64,000 nt of DNA from Paenibacillus hamazuiensis. GTDB lineage: Bacteria > Bacillota > Bacilli > Paenibacillales > NBRC-103111. The stretch's first letter is position 1; every line of letters begins with the position of its first letter. Shown in pieces: positions 8,284 through 16,530 of this stretch. The stretch is from positions 5,270,001 to 5,334,000 of the forward strand of contig NZ_JALRMO010000001.1 in the NCBI RefSeq assembly GCF_023276405.1. Direction: 5' to 3'. The translations under genes were made by a program, and so were the position numbers. The notes beneath the pieces were generated by a model that saw only the letters and a list, made by a program, of their open reading frames with translations, did not search any database and was not told the origin of the DNA.

Positions 8284-8517
8284 TTACTTTAAAATGGAAA
8301 ATATGGCGTCGTTCATCGGCTTGAAAATATAAGCGATCCAATCGAGCGGATTCGGAATGCGGACCCTCATGACCTGAGCGATGCTCAGACCCGTTCCCAA
8401 AAGCAGCAATGCGAAAAAAACCCACAGCTCCTTCTTCATGTTTTTCCTGCGCATCGCGGGAACTTCCATGAACGCGATCAGCGCGGATACCGCCAGGATT
8501 CCGGTTATCGGCCACAT
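8284..8517 (-). CDS. Small two-helix membrane protein, likely germinant-receptor D subunit
   Basis: The 77-residue protein has two hydrophobic segments (about 2-18 and 29-47) and a short tail. Its ATG has GGAGGAG nine bases upstream, and that site overlaps the end of the gerC-like gene. Small two-helix D proteins encoded in or beside gerA-type operons are known to modulate germination in Bacillus species. Size, topology and position here match that description. No residue-level signature is known to me, so the call rests on context. Confidence 0.65.
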   Translation of the reverse strand: MWPITGILAVSALIAFMEVPAMRRKNMKKELWVFFALLLLGTGLSIAQVMRVRIPNPLDWIAYIFKPMNDAIFSILK

Positions 8518-8523
8518 GCGGAT

Positions 8524-9734
8524 CTACTCCTCCAATCTGTTTGTAAACGAGTCGGTCACGGTACCTACGCGCCGAATTTCCACTTTCACTTTCACATGGA
8601 CGGGAAGTTCGGCAAATTGCCGCGACCAGTCTTCTTTGATTCGGCTCCATTCCTTCGGGCTGGAACGATGGATCGCTTCTCCAAAACCGAATATATCGGT
8701 TTTAAACTTTTGCTGTACTTTGGTAATGGTTCGTCTGAGCATCTCTTCGATTTCTTTCTCCGACCTCGTCTCGAGCTCCTCAATCGTTTCCGGCTTGGTC
8801 AGATCGACATGACATTCGACATCCGCGATATTACCCTCGAGCTCAAGATTGATCGTTGCTTCCGGCTTCCCTTGTTTGACCGCGCCCTTTATATCCGCTT
8901 TCGTGCGGATGACCTCCACGGTTAATAGGCCGCCGTCGGGACAGGAGAGATGACCCACCGTGCCTCTCACATCGCCCCGGATGTAGTTATAGACCTTGCT
9001 TTCTTCTTCATTTAACCATCCGGCCAACTTATCTTTATTAAATATACGGCCAAGTTCGAAAACTGTAATACGGAGTACGGTTTAATCCGCTCCATATTTT
9101 GCTGGGAACGGGCGGCTCCATTTCTCTGCCCGACGATTTCGATTCCGGTCAGAACGGGCTGCCTTCCGACTCTCAGCATATCCGATATTAGCTCATCCAG
9201 GGTGACTTTGCCGGAATAAGCCCATATTTTGCTGGAAGTATCCAGTGCTTTGTACATTTTGTTGGCCGGTATCGTTTCCATCGGAGCCGTATAGATTTCG
9301 AGGATTCGCTCGGCAGGGGCCCCTTTAGCCACGGCGATGTAAAAATCCGAACGGAATTCATGGTCCCGGGACAACAGATCCAAAGCTTTGGCAACTCCTT
9401 CCTTGGCTACCTGTTCGCTGAGGATCAGCATCCGCAGATGGGAAAAATACAACCTTCGGGGTGCATTTGTCGTCATTTTCCGTATCGCCTCAAACATGGT
9501 TGCGTCGGAAGCCACATGGGTAACTACCGGTGCGCCTTTGCCTCCGCCCGTTTTTTTCCCCGAAACCTCGCTCGGGTTTACAAGCTGTACGGAAACCGAA
9601 TATTGCCCGTCCTTTTTGTCGATTCCCAGCGCGACCACGATGGCGATATCGTTAAGCTCCATCCGGCTCCAGCAGCCGGTTGCCGTGAGCAGCAGCAATA
9701 TGAGCATGATCGAGAGTCCGAGATTTCGCAGCAT
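8524..9734 (-). pseudogene. Spore germination receptor C lipoprotein (GerAC family), frameshifted
   Basis: The first part (9734 down to about 9050) starts with a lipoprotein signal ending LTATGC and the classic GCWSRMELNDIAIVVALGID block. It runs to VLQFSNLAVYL and then stops early at 9012-9014. The remainder (KDKLAGWLNEEESKVYNY to the end at 8524) lies in another frame, and together the two parts make one full GerAC of about 400 residues. A single missing base in the AT-rich tract near 9035-9045 explains the break. The ATG at 9734 has AAAGGAG nine bases upstream. The C subunit is an essential lipoprotein of the receptor, so the operon may be inactive unless the base is a sequencing error. 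Confidence 0.85.
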
Positions 9735-9762
9735 ATGCGGCAACTCCTTTCCGCTGCTTCCT

Positions 9763-11352
9763 TTATTTCGGTTTAGGGGTCGGTTCGTTTTGCTCCCGGA
9801 TTATATTTTGCTGGCTGATTAAGCGCGGACGCGAGAACAGGGCCCATTGCGGCAGGCGAAAAATGGTGTCCTTCTGATCGTCGGGAATGAGCGGCGCAAA
9901 CGGCGCCAGGTAAGGAATGCCGAAGGAGCGCAAGCTGCATAAATGCAAAACGATCGCAACCAGTCCTATCGTGATGCCGAACAAGCCGAAGGAAGCGGCC
10001 AGTCCCATCAATCCGAAGCGGATGATGCGGATCGAGATCCCCATGTTAAAGGCGGGAAACACAAAGTTCGAGATCGCCGTGATCGCCACGACGATCACCA
10101 TTGCGGCCGAAACGAGCCCGGCCTCTACCGCCGCTTGTCCGATAACGAGCGTGCCTACAATCGAGACGGACTGCCCGATCGCCCTCGGCATGCGCACGCC
10201 GGCTTCCCGCAATATTTCAAAGGTCAGCTCCATCAGAAGCGCCTCTATAAAAGCGGGAAACGGGATCCCCTCCCGTTGGGCGGCAAGACCGATGAGCAGC
10301 GGCGGAGGCAGCAGCTCCTGATGGAATGTCGTGATCGCAATATATAAAGACGGGGCAAGCAATGCGATGAAAAATGATATATAACGCAATATGCGCAGAA
10401 GCGTTGCGAAATCCCAACGCTGATAATAATCCTCGCTCGCCTGGAAAAACTGCGCGAACAGCGCCGGCACGAGCAGCACGAAGGGCGTACCGTCCACGAG
10501 AATGGCTATACGGCCTTCGAGCAGTGCGGCAGCTACCGCATCGGGCCTCTCCGTATTGAAGATGGTTGGGAACGGGGAAAGCGTCTCGTCCTGAATCAGC
10601 TCCTCGATATAACCGCTTTCCAATATACCGTCGATATCGATTCGGCTCAGCCTTCTTCTGACTTCCTGCAATACCGCTTCGTTGACGATGCCCTTTATGT
10701 ACATGACGGATACATCGGTTCGCGTCACGCGGCCGATCGGCTTCGTTTCCAGCCACAGGTTCGGATCTTTGATTCTCCGTCTGATGAGCGCCGTATTGGT
10801 GCGCAGCGATTCGGAAAATCCTTCCCTCGGTCCGCGGACGACCGTCTGCGCCGAGGGCTCCGTCACTCCGCGGTCCCTCCACTTTCTCAGGCTGGCAATG
10901 ATGCCTTGGGCATATCCGTCCAACAATATGACGGTATCCCCGGATAAAACGGCGGTGTATAAGGCGTCGAAATCCGATACTTCGCTGACGTCTCCGACAG
11001 CCAGCACAAAGTCTTTTAAAAGACGAAGAGGATGATCCCGGGAAGCGACCTCCTGATCCAAGTCGGCTTCTCTGACCTTCAGCATCAGTGCTTCGAAAAT
11101 ATCCTGGGTGTCGGCGAGCCCGTCCGTGTAGATCACACCCGCCCGGATATCCCCGCTTCTTCCGACGGGTATCGATTTGATGACGATATCGTCGCTGCCC
11201 CCGAAAGCTTCGGAGATTTTTTGAAGATTGTCCTGAAGGCTAATCTTTAGCGGCTCTTTTCGGACTGCGGCTGCCTGGTCTTGCTGAAAGTTTCTTTTCT
11301 TGGCGGGAGTCCGCTTGAAAATTTGTTTTATCGTTTTCGCAAAGCTACCCAT
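9763..11352 (-). CDS. Spore germination receptor A subunit, GerAA family
   Basis: The 529-residue protein has a long hydrophilic N-terminal domain (1-285), then about five transmembrane helices, then a short soluble tail ending with several prolines. Family blocks are clear: LLDGYAQGI, VRGPREGFSESLRTNTALIRRRI, TRTDVSVMYIKGI and ALLMELTFEILREAGVRMP. It is the first gene of the operon. The second of two near-adjacent ATG codons was chosen because AGAGAGGG lies six bases before it. The operon order is A, C, D-like, B, B. Forespore (sigma-G) expression is expected but no promoter could be assigned. Confidence 0.95.
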   Translation of the reverse strand: MGSFAKTIKQIFKRTPAKKRNFQQDQAAAVRKEPLKISLQDNLQKISEAFGGSDDIVIKSIPVGRSGDIRAGVIYTDGLADTQDIFEALMLKVREADLDQEVASRDHPLRLLKDFVLAVGDVSEVSDFDALYTAVLSGDTVILLDGYAQGIIASLRKWRDRGVTEPSAQTVVRGPREGFSESLRTNTALIRRRIKDPNLWLETKPIGRVTRTDVSVMYIKGIVNEAVLQEVRRRLSRIDIDGILESGYIEELIQDETLSPFPTIFNTERPDAVAAALLEGRIAILVDGTPFVLLVPALFAQFFQASEDYYQRWDFATLLRILRYISFFIALLAPSLYIAITTFHQELLPPPLLIGLAAQREGIPFPAFIEALLMELTFEILREAGVRMPRAIGQSVSIVGTLVIGQAAVEAGLVSAAMVIVVAITAISNFVFPAFNMGISIRIIRFGLMGLAASFGLFGITIGLVAIVLHLCSLRSFGIPYLAPFAPLIPDDQKDTIFRLPQWALFSRPRLISQQNIIREQNEPTPKPK

Positions 11353-11492
11353 GCACATCCCTCTCTTCGTTCACCGTATAAGTTGTGCAAAATTTGGCAT
11401 GGGTATGCAGGGAGAAAGCCCCTTAAACAAGATGACCGAGTGTCACAATGGGGAATGAAAATGGGCGCCATCGTCTATTTTCCCATCAAGTC

Positions 11493-11640
11493 CCCAGCAG
11501 GGGGACCCAGTTTCCGCAACCGGCTTTGCTTCGCAAAGCTCTTAGAGCGCTCAGGCGCAATGTCGCCAGGCCAACGCGTTCGCATGGATCCGCGGGGGCC
11601 GAATGACAGACCGGGCTGTTTGAAAAACCAGCTTATTCGG
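11493..11640. repeat. Dispersed palindromic repeat, family A, diverged copy
   Basis: It contains CAGGGGGACCC, CCGGCTTTGCTTCGCAAAGC and a GCGCTCAGGCGC block. These align with the better copies at 33298-33452 and 60931-61260. Confidence 0.6.
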
Positions 11641-11860
11641 CTTATAAACATAGCGCAAACATAGCGGAACCTACGTTCGCTATCTGCGGAAAAATGGGTG
11701 CATCGAAAAAATAAAGGAACTGACATGCGCTAAATCGATGGAAAATGGCGTTTGTACCCGGCGAACGGGCAAATAGGGCATCTGAGTTCCGCTAATTTTC
11801 AAAAATATATCCGAAATGGAGATGATTTAGCGAATCATAGTTCCGCTATGGCTGGATCGA
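11640..11860. repeat. Dispersed repeat family B cluster
   Basis: Units include ATAGCGGAACCTACGTTCGC near 11656, AATAAAGGAACTGACATGCGC near 11710, GAGTTCCGCTAA near 11783 and TTTAGCGAATCATAGTTCCG near 11827. Direct and inverted copies alternate. The same units recur at 61310-61500. Confidence 0.6.
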
Positions 11861-11877
11861 GGCGGTAATCGCTTCTG

Positions 11878-12010
11878 GTTCGCATTTGCCGGGCATGGAT
11901 TTTTGTGCTGCTTGCCAAAATCCTATGCCCGACCGCTACACGTTTTGCGCGATGCCGAAAGAGTGTCAGCCTGCCTCGTGTTCGCGCCTGTTGCATGGTT
12001 TTTGCTGGGC
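11878..12010. repeat. Family A hairpin copy
   Basis: GCCGGGCATGGATTTTTG...CAAAATCCTATGCCCG forms a long stem near 11888-11935. It parallels the hairpins at 26779-26821 and 61075-61125. Confidence 0.5.
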
Positions 12011-12034
12011 AAACCTACGCCGCTGTGCTTCCTT

Positions 12035-12275
12035 CCTCCTCTCAGCCTGCCTCTTCGACCTTCTTGTCTCCTTGGCTCGCCCGAGAGCGCTTTTTCCCGC
12101 TCTCGGGCGACGGCGGAGCGTGTCCTTTTGGCTGAGAGCCGATTTTTCCTCCTCTCAGCCCTCCTCTTCGACCTTCTTGTCTCCTTGGCCCGCCCGAGAG
12201 CGCTTTTTCCCGCTATCGGGTGACGGCGGAGCGTGTCCTTTTGGCTGAGAGCCGATTTTTCCTCCTCTCAGCCCT
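12035..12275. repeat. 113-bp tandem repeat, two full units plus a partial third
   Basis: Units start at 12035, 12148 and 12261 with CCTCCTCTCAGCC. Each unit contains two internal hairpins: CCCGAGAGCG/CGCTCTCGGG and GGCTGAGAG/CTCTCAGCC. The two full units differ at a few bases. No supported coding frame exists; the array lies downstream of the MutS2-like gene and may help stop transcription. Confidence 0.85.
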
Positions 12276-12358
12276 CATTACAATCTCGTGTTCGCATCCC
12301 AAAGCTTAGTGCACCGGCGAGCAGTTCATAACCCACCCGGGGCCAAAAAGCTCGCGCT

Positions 12359-14500
12359 CTATTCTTGATCCGGCGGCTTGACGATCATGACGCCTTCGGC
12401 GTGCTTGCGCTGCATCAGATGCTGCTTTTTGCGGTTTTCCTTGGATTCGAAAACGATGTTCATGTCGTAGTCGTCGCCGGGATAAAGCTGCTTTCGCTCG
12501 ATGTAAAGCGACAGCCGCTTGATGTTGATTTTGACCTTTTCTTTCTGGATTTGAACGAGCACATTGCCCCGCGCATCCGGACGCTCGCAGACGATGCCCG
12601 TGCGCCTCAGCGAGTGAATCCATACGCAGTCTCCCACTTCGAGCTTCGGCTGGGGACGCGCACTCGAATGCTGCGCCGCTCCAGCCTGCGGCTTTTGCGA
12701 TGCGCGGGGATCGGCGGCCCCTGGCAGATGCGGGGCCGAACTTTGGGAAGCCGACAGCTGCGGTCCGTCGTCAGCGGAACTGACTCGCTGCGCCGTGCTC
12801 GCTAGCATGTTAGACGTCCAGGGTACTGCTCCGCGCTCATCCGGCTTCCCTTCAGGCGCCGGCCAAATCCCGTCAGGCGGCTGCGCACTTCCGGGATGCA
12901 TACCGGGGCGCTGAGTGTCGCCGTCCCTCCGGGCTTCTCCAGGCTCAATCGCCTCCACCGGCGCTTCGCGGTTTTGCGCACGCGCAGCAATCTCCCGTGA
13001 TCTCTCGATAATGCGCGGAGAGATCCCCAGCTTCTGCGCGATATAAAACGCATAGCTGCTGCCCGCTTCGCCAATGGTCAGGCGATACAGCGGACGCAGC
13101 GTCTCCGTGTCGAACTCCATCCGCGCGTTTTCAAACCCTTCTGCCTGGGCGGCGAACCGCTTGATCTCGTTAAAATGCGTCGTCGCCACGACGCTGGCCT
13201 TCAGCCGCGCCAGCTCCTCCAGCACGGCGATCGATAAGGCGACGCCTTCCCCGGGGTCCGTGCCGGTCGCCAACTCGTCGAGCAGCACAAGCGAACGGGG
13301 GCCGGCCTGCCGCAAAATGTCAATCACATTGCGGATGTGCGAGGAAAACGTGCTGAGTGACTGCTCGATGCTCTGTCCGTCCCCGATATCCGCAAGCACG
13401 CGATCGTAAACCGGGAAAGTGCCGCCTTCCTCTACAGGCACCTGAAGCCCTGACTGCACCATCAAGCTCAGCAAGCCGACCGTTTTCAGACTAACCGTCT
13501 TGCCGCCGGTATTGGGACCGGTGATGATCAGCGCACGGTACGACTCCCCCAGCGCAAAATCAAGAGGAACCCCGCTGCTGCCGAGCAAAGGATGCTTGCC
13601 GCCACGAAACCTCAGCACTCCGTTTTCGTTGACAGTCACCTCGCGTGCATCCAGCGAAAGCGCATATTTGGCTTTGGCGAACAAAAAATCGTAATAGCCG
13701 ATCGTCTCCAAATTGACCTTCAGCTCATGCTCATGCCCTTCCAGCTCCGCCGTAAGCATGCTGAGCACTTTCGCCTCCTCCCGGACCTCCTCCCTCTTCA
13801 GCTCGCTTAGCTCCAGCTGCGGGCCCGCGAGATCGGCCGGCTCGACAAACACTGTTTGCCCGCTGGAGGACTCATCCAGCACCGTCCCGGCGATCATCTT
13901 CCGGTGCTCTTTTTTCACCGAAAGCACATGCCGGCCGTTTCGGCTGCTGACGACGTAATCCTGCAGATAGGGACGGTACTTCTGCATCAGCGCGTCGAGC
14001 TTCTTTTTGATCCGCTCCTCGCATACCGCCATCATCTTGCGGATTTTGGCGAGCTCCTTGCTCGCCTGATCGGTTACCCGGCCGCCCCGGATGCAGCGGT
14101 CCAGCTCGCTTCTGAGCGAAGCCAGCTCATACATCGACGAGGCGACGTCGCCGATCGTAGGTGCCGCTTCCCGCTTATGCAGCATAAACCGGCGGAGCTG
14201 GGCCATGCTCTCGAGCAGCCGGGCAAACAGCGACATCTCTTGCTCGGAATACACATAGCCGCTGCCGAGCAGATTCATCAGCGGCTCGATGCCTTCCAGC
14301 GCAGGCAGCGGTACGCTGGAGCCATGCCGCAGGATGCGCTTCGCTTCCTCCGTTTCCGCAAGCAGCTTGCGGATCAGCCGCGCGTCGTACATCGGCTCGA
14401 GCATGTCGACCCGACCTCTGCCGAGGTAGGACATGCAGTAAGAATGCAGCACTTCCTTCACTTTTTCGTACTCGAGCCTTTGTTTGCTAAGTTCGTTCAT
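12359..14500 (-). CDS. MutS2-like ATPase lacking the Smr nuclease domain
   Basis: The protein has 713 residues from an ATG with AGGAGG eight bases upstream. It carries a helical clamp region (about 1-290), then a MutS-type ATPase with Walker A GPNTGGKT near 328-335 and Walker B LVLLDELATGTDPGEG near 395-410. A disordered Pro/Ser/Gln-rich stretch (about 520-625) follows, then a KOW-like segment (VGDCVWI...RRTGIV...VLVQIQKEKVKI). Canonical MutS2 ends in a Smr endonuclease domain; here the protein stops after MIVKPPDQE with none. MutS2 proteins act in ribosome rescue and suppression of recombination. This Smr-less form may be a paralogue with only the ATPase/clamp role, which is inference. Confidence 0.85.
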   Translation of the reverse strand: MNELSKQRLEYEKVKEVLHSYCMSYLGRGRVDMLEPMYDARLIRKLLAETEEAKRILRHGSSVPLPALEGIEPLMNLLGSGYVYSEQEMSLFARLLESMAQLRRFMLHKREAAPTIGDVASSMYELASLRSELDRCIRGGRVTDQASKELAKIRKMMAVCEERIKKKLDALMQKYRPYLQDYVVSSRNGRHVLSVKKEHRKMIAGTVLDESSSGQTVFVEPADLAGPQLELSELKREEVREEAKVLSMLTAELEGHEHELKVNLETIGYYDFLFAKAKYALSLDAREVTVNENGVLRFRGGKHPLLGSSGVPLDFALGESYRALIITGPNTGGKTVSLKTVGLLSLMVQSGLQVPVEEGGTFPVYDRVLADIGDGQSIEQSLSTFSSHIRNVIDILRQAGPRSLVLLDELATGTDPGEGVALSIAVLEELARLKASVVATTHFNEIKRFAAQAEGFENARMEFDTETLRPLYRLTIGEAGSSYAFYIAQKLGISPRIIERSREIAARAQNREAPVEAIEPGEARRDGDTQRPGMHPGSAQPPDGIWPAPEGKPDERGAVPWTSNMLASTAQRVSSADDGPQLSASQSSAPHLPGAADPRASQKPQAGAAQHSSARPQPKLEVGDCVWIHSLRRTGIVCERPDARGNVLVQIQKEKVKINIKRLSLYIERKQLYPGDDYDMNIVFESKENRKKQHLMQRKHAEGVMIVKPPDQE

Positions 14501-14580
14501 GGGGATACCTCCTGAAAAATATTTGCGCAAGCGCAGAGCGCCGTTCAAAAAAACAACCTCAACACGCTCGCAGGCAAAAC

Positions 14581-14617
14581 AAAAAAAACGGAAGACGGCC
14601 AAAAACGCCACCTTCCG
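14581..14617 (-). terminator. Terminator-like hairpin in the leader of the MutS2-like gene
   Basis: On the minus strand CGGAAGGTGGCG pairs with GGCCGTCTTCCG (with G-U pairs) and is followed by eight T. It lies about 80 bases before the start codon, so it could act as an attenuator or a second stop for the upstream small RNA. Confidence 0.7.
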
Positions 14618-14680
14618 TTATGTTCATGCAATCCAAGGCCCTACGCAGCAGCATACAGCGCTTCCCCGCCCGGAAAACGC

Positions 14681-14910
14681 AAAAAACCGCGCTTAAGAAA
14701 GCACGGTTCGATAGGCTGCTGGCTATATGGCCGGAGCATGTCGGATGGACCGTTTTGTTCTTAACCTCAATTCACGTTAATGCGAATCCGCGCACAACTT
14801 AACAAACCTGCCGTTTTACGAACAGACAGGCGGTGCAGCTTCCGCATCAACCTATGAAATTGATCAGTTAAGAACGACCCCGGACATCAACACATCTCCC
14901 TAGCATGAAT
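14681..14910 (-). ncRNA. Candidate structured small RNA (6S-like layout), upstream of the MutS2-like gene
   Basis: A minus-strand unit of about 230 nt runs from a sigma-A-type promoter to a hairpin terminator (ACCGTGC/GCGCGGT then TTTTTT, 14681-14707). GTTCTTAAC and GTTAAGAAC (14757-14765 and 14867-14875) are perfect 9-base complements enclosing about 100 nt. Outside them ATGTC/GACAT and GGAG/CTCC also pair, giving a long interrupted rod. Inside, CCTGTC/GGCAGG and GCAC/GTGC form a terminal arm. There is no long open frame. The rod with internal loops recalls 6S RNA, but I cannot confirm the family; a leader RNA is the alternative. Confidence 0.4.
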
Positions 14911-14917
14911 TAGTTAT

Positions 14918-14946
14918 AGTGTATGCGGTTTGGAAGCGATTGTCAA
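14918..14946 (-). promoter_or_regulatory. Promoter of the candidate small RNA / MutS2-like gene
   Basis: The minus strand shows TTGACA (14946-14941), 17 bases, TACACT (14923-14918). Confidence 0.6.
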
Positions 14947-15027
14947 CCCGATCCATGGTTGGTCCGCCCTCCGCAGGGATAACCTAACGGTATACGTTGC
15001 AAGAATGACGCAAGGAGGCAGCAAATC

Positions 15028-15393
15028 ATGCAGAACTCAACCGAACAGCTCGCCCAGTGGCTGGAGACTTGCCGCAACCGCCCCGTACATATCGTGAAAA
15101 AAGAACAGGACGACGTCGACGAAGTTCGCCTGACGCTGGAAAACGCCGTATTTGCCCGCAGCGAGCGAAGCGACCCGGACGACTACGTCGCAAGCTCCGC
15201 GCTGCGCCTGCACGGAGACGGCACCGTCACAAGCGACGGAGGCGACGTGCCGCTCCCGAACGGCGTCTTCGAAATTCCGCTGGACGGCCATTGGCACAGC
15301 CAGGCGGACGGCCAAAGCTTGCGCATCACGACCGACCGCGCCAGCTATATCATTACGCCGCAAGCGCCGCAGTCACAGCAGCTCGTGCATTAA
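15028..15393 (+). CDS. Conserved hypothetical protein
   Basis: This is a 121-residue soluble, acidic protein with no signal peptide or membrane segment. The start is certain from AAGGAGG ten bases before the ATG. The sequence alternates short beta-like stretches (VHIVKKEQ, VRLTLENAVF, SLRITTDRASYIITP). I do not recognise a family. It stands alone between the small-RNA region and the convergent nrd operon. Confidence 0.75.
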   Translation: MQNSTEQLAQWLETCRNRPVHIVKKEQDDVDEVRLTLENAVFARSERSDPDDYVASSALRLHGDGTVTSDGGDVPLPNGVFEIPLDGHWHSQADGQSLRITTDRASYIITPQAPQSQQLVH

Positions 15394-15426
15394 GCGGCGC
15401 GCGGTTCACCATCGCCGCGACAAAGA

Positions 15427-15452
15427 CAAAAAGCCGCCGATTCCCGGCGGCT
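15427..15452 (-). terminator. Terminator of the nrdIEF operon
   Basis: AGCCGCCG (15432-15439) pairs with CGGCGGCT (15445-15452), followed on the minus strand by TTTTTG. Confidence 0.75.
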
Positions 15453-15536
15453 ATCTTATTGAGCGACCCAAACAACGGACGAATCCATTTTTTCGAGGGG
15501 GGCTGTACCCCTCCGGCCACTCTTGAAAACGTGTAA

Positions 15537-16502
15537 TTAAAAATCGAACTGAAAATCGCTGTCCTTCAGCGGCTCGACATGAATGGTGCGAACGTACCCG
15601 TTCCCTTTCTTGGAAAAGAAATCGTGCTGCTTCGTCCGCGTGCTGATGCCGTTGAAGACGATCGGGTTGATCTCCTCGTCCGGGAACAGCGGCTCCAGCC
15701 CGAGGTTCATCATCGCTTTGTTCGCGTTATAGCGCAGAAAAGCCTTCACCTCGTCCGCAAGCCCGATGGCGGTATACAGCTCCTCCGTGTACTGCTCTTC
15801 GTTGCTGTGCAAGTAACGGAGAAGACCGCAGAGCGTCTCGTAAGCCGCCTGCTGCTCATCCGGCTCCAGCTGCGCATACACTTCTTGAGCAAGCAGGCCG
15901 ACATACAGCCCGTGAATGCTTTCATCGCGCAAAATAAGGTCGATGATTTCGCCGCTGCTTGTCATTTTGCCCTGCCCGGCCAAATACAGCGGATAAAAAA
16001 AGCCGCTGTAAAACAGGTAGCTTTCCAGCAACACCGACGCCGCCATCGCCAAATACAAGTCCTTGCGCGTTTCGATGCCGTTGTAATACTGCGATATCGT
16101 CTCCGCCTTGATCTGCAGGAAGCGGTTGTTTTCGACCCAGCGAAAGACGCTGTCGATTTCTTCGGTCGTCGCCAGCGTTGTAAAAATGCTGCTGTACGAT
16201 TTCGCATGGATCTGCTCCATCATGCCCATAAACCCGAGCACCGCCTTGCGCTGCAGCCCTTCCACATGCTCGAGTATTTTCGGCATGCCGACTCCGCCCT
16301 GCACCGTATCGAGCAGCGTCAGCCCTCCGAGCACCTTCATGTATAATTCTCGCTCAGCCTCACTCAAAGTCAGCCACGACATCTTGTCGTCGGAGAGCGG
16401 AATTTCCTCGTCCGTCCAAAACTGCATAATATTTTGATTCCAGAACGTGATCGAAAAATCGTCGTCCGGGCGGTTCCAATTCACAGCTTTCCAAGAACTC
16501 AT
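15537..16502 (-). CDS. nrdF: Class Ib ribonucleotide reductase, beta (radical) subunit
   Basis: The 321-residue protein builds the dimetal-tyrosyl radical used by NrdE to reduce ribonucleotides. Metal-ligand motifs are visible: EQIHAKSYS in the middle and RDESIHG further on. It ends DSDFQFDF, the typical acidic-aromatic tail that docks to the large subunit. The start MSSWKAVNWN was chosen with GGGAG eight bases upstream. It follows nrdE after 28 bases in the nrdI-nrdE-nrdF order. Confidence 0.95.
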   Translation of the reverse strand: MSSWKAVNWNRPDDDFSITFWNQNIMQFWTDEEIPLSDDKMSWLTLSEAERELYMKVLGGLTLLDTVQGGVGMPKILEHVEGLQRKAVLGFMGMMEQIHAKSYSSIFTTLATTEEIDSVFRWVENNRFLQIKAETISQYYNGIETRKDLYLAMAASVLLESYLFYSGFFYPLYLAGQGKMTSSGEIIDLILRDESIHGLYVGLLAQEVYAQLEPDEQQAAYETLCGLLRYLHSNEEQYTEELYTAIGLADEVKAFLRYNANKAMMNLGLEPLFPDEEINPIVFNGISTRTKQHDFFSKKGNGYVRTIHVEPLKDSDFQFDF

Positions 16503-16530
16503 CCTTGTCTCTCCCATTTCTGTATGTATC

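Noticed and set aside
12306-12623. Minus-strand frame overlapping the end of the MutS2-like gene
   Set aside because: Same-strand alternative frame with low-complexity Arg/Ala sequence; the real gene end at 12359 is clear.
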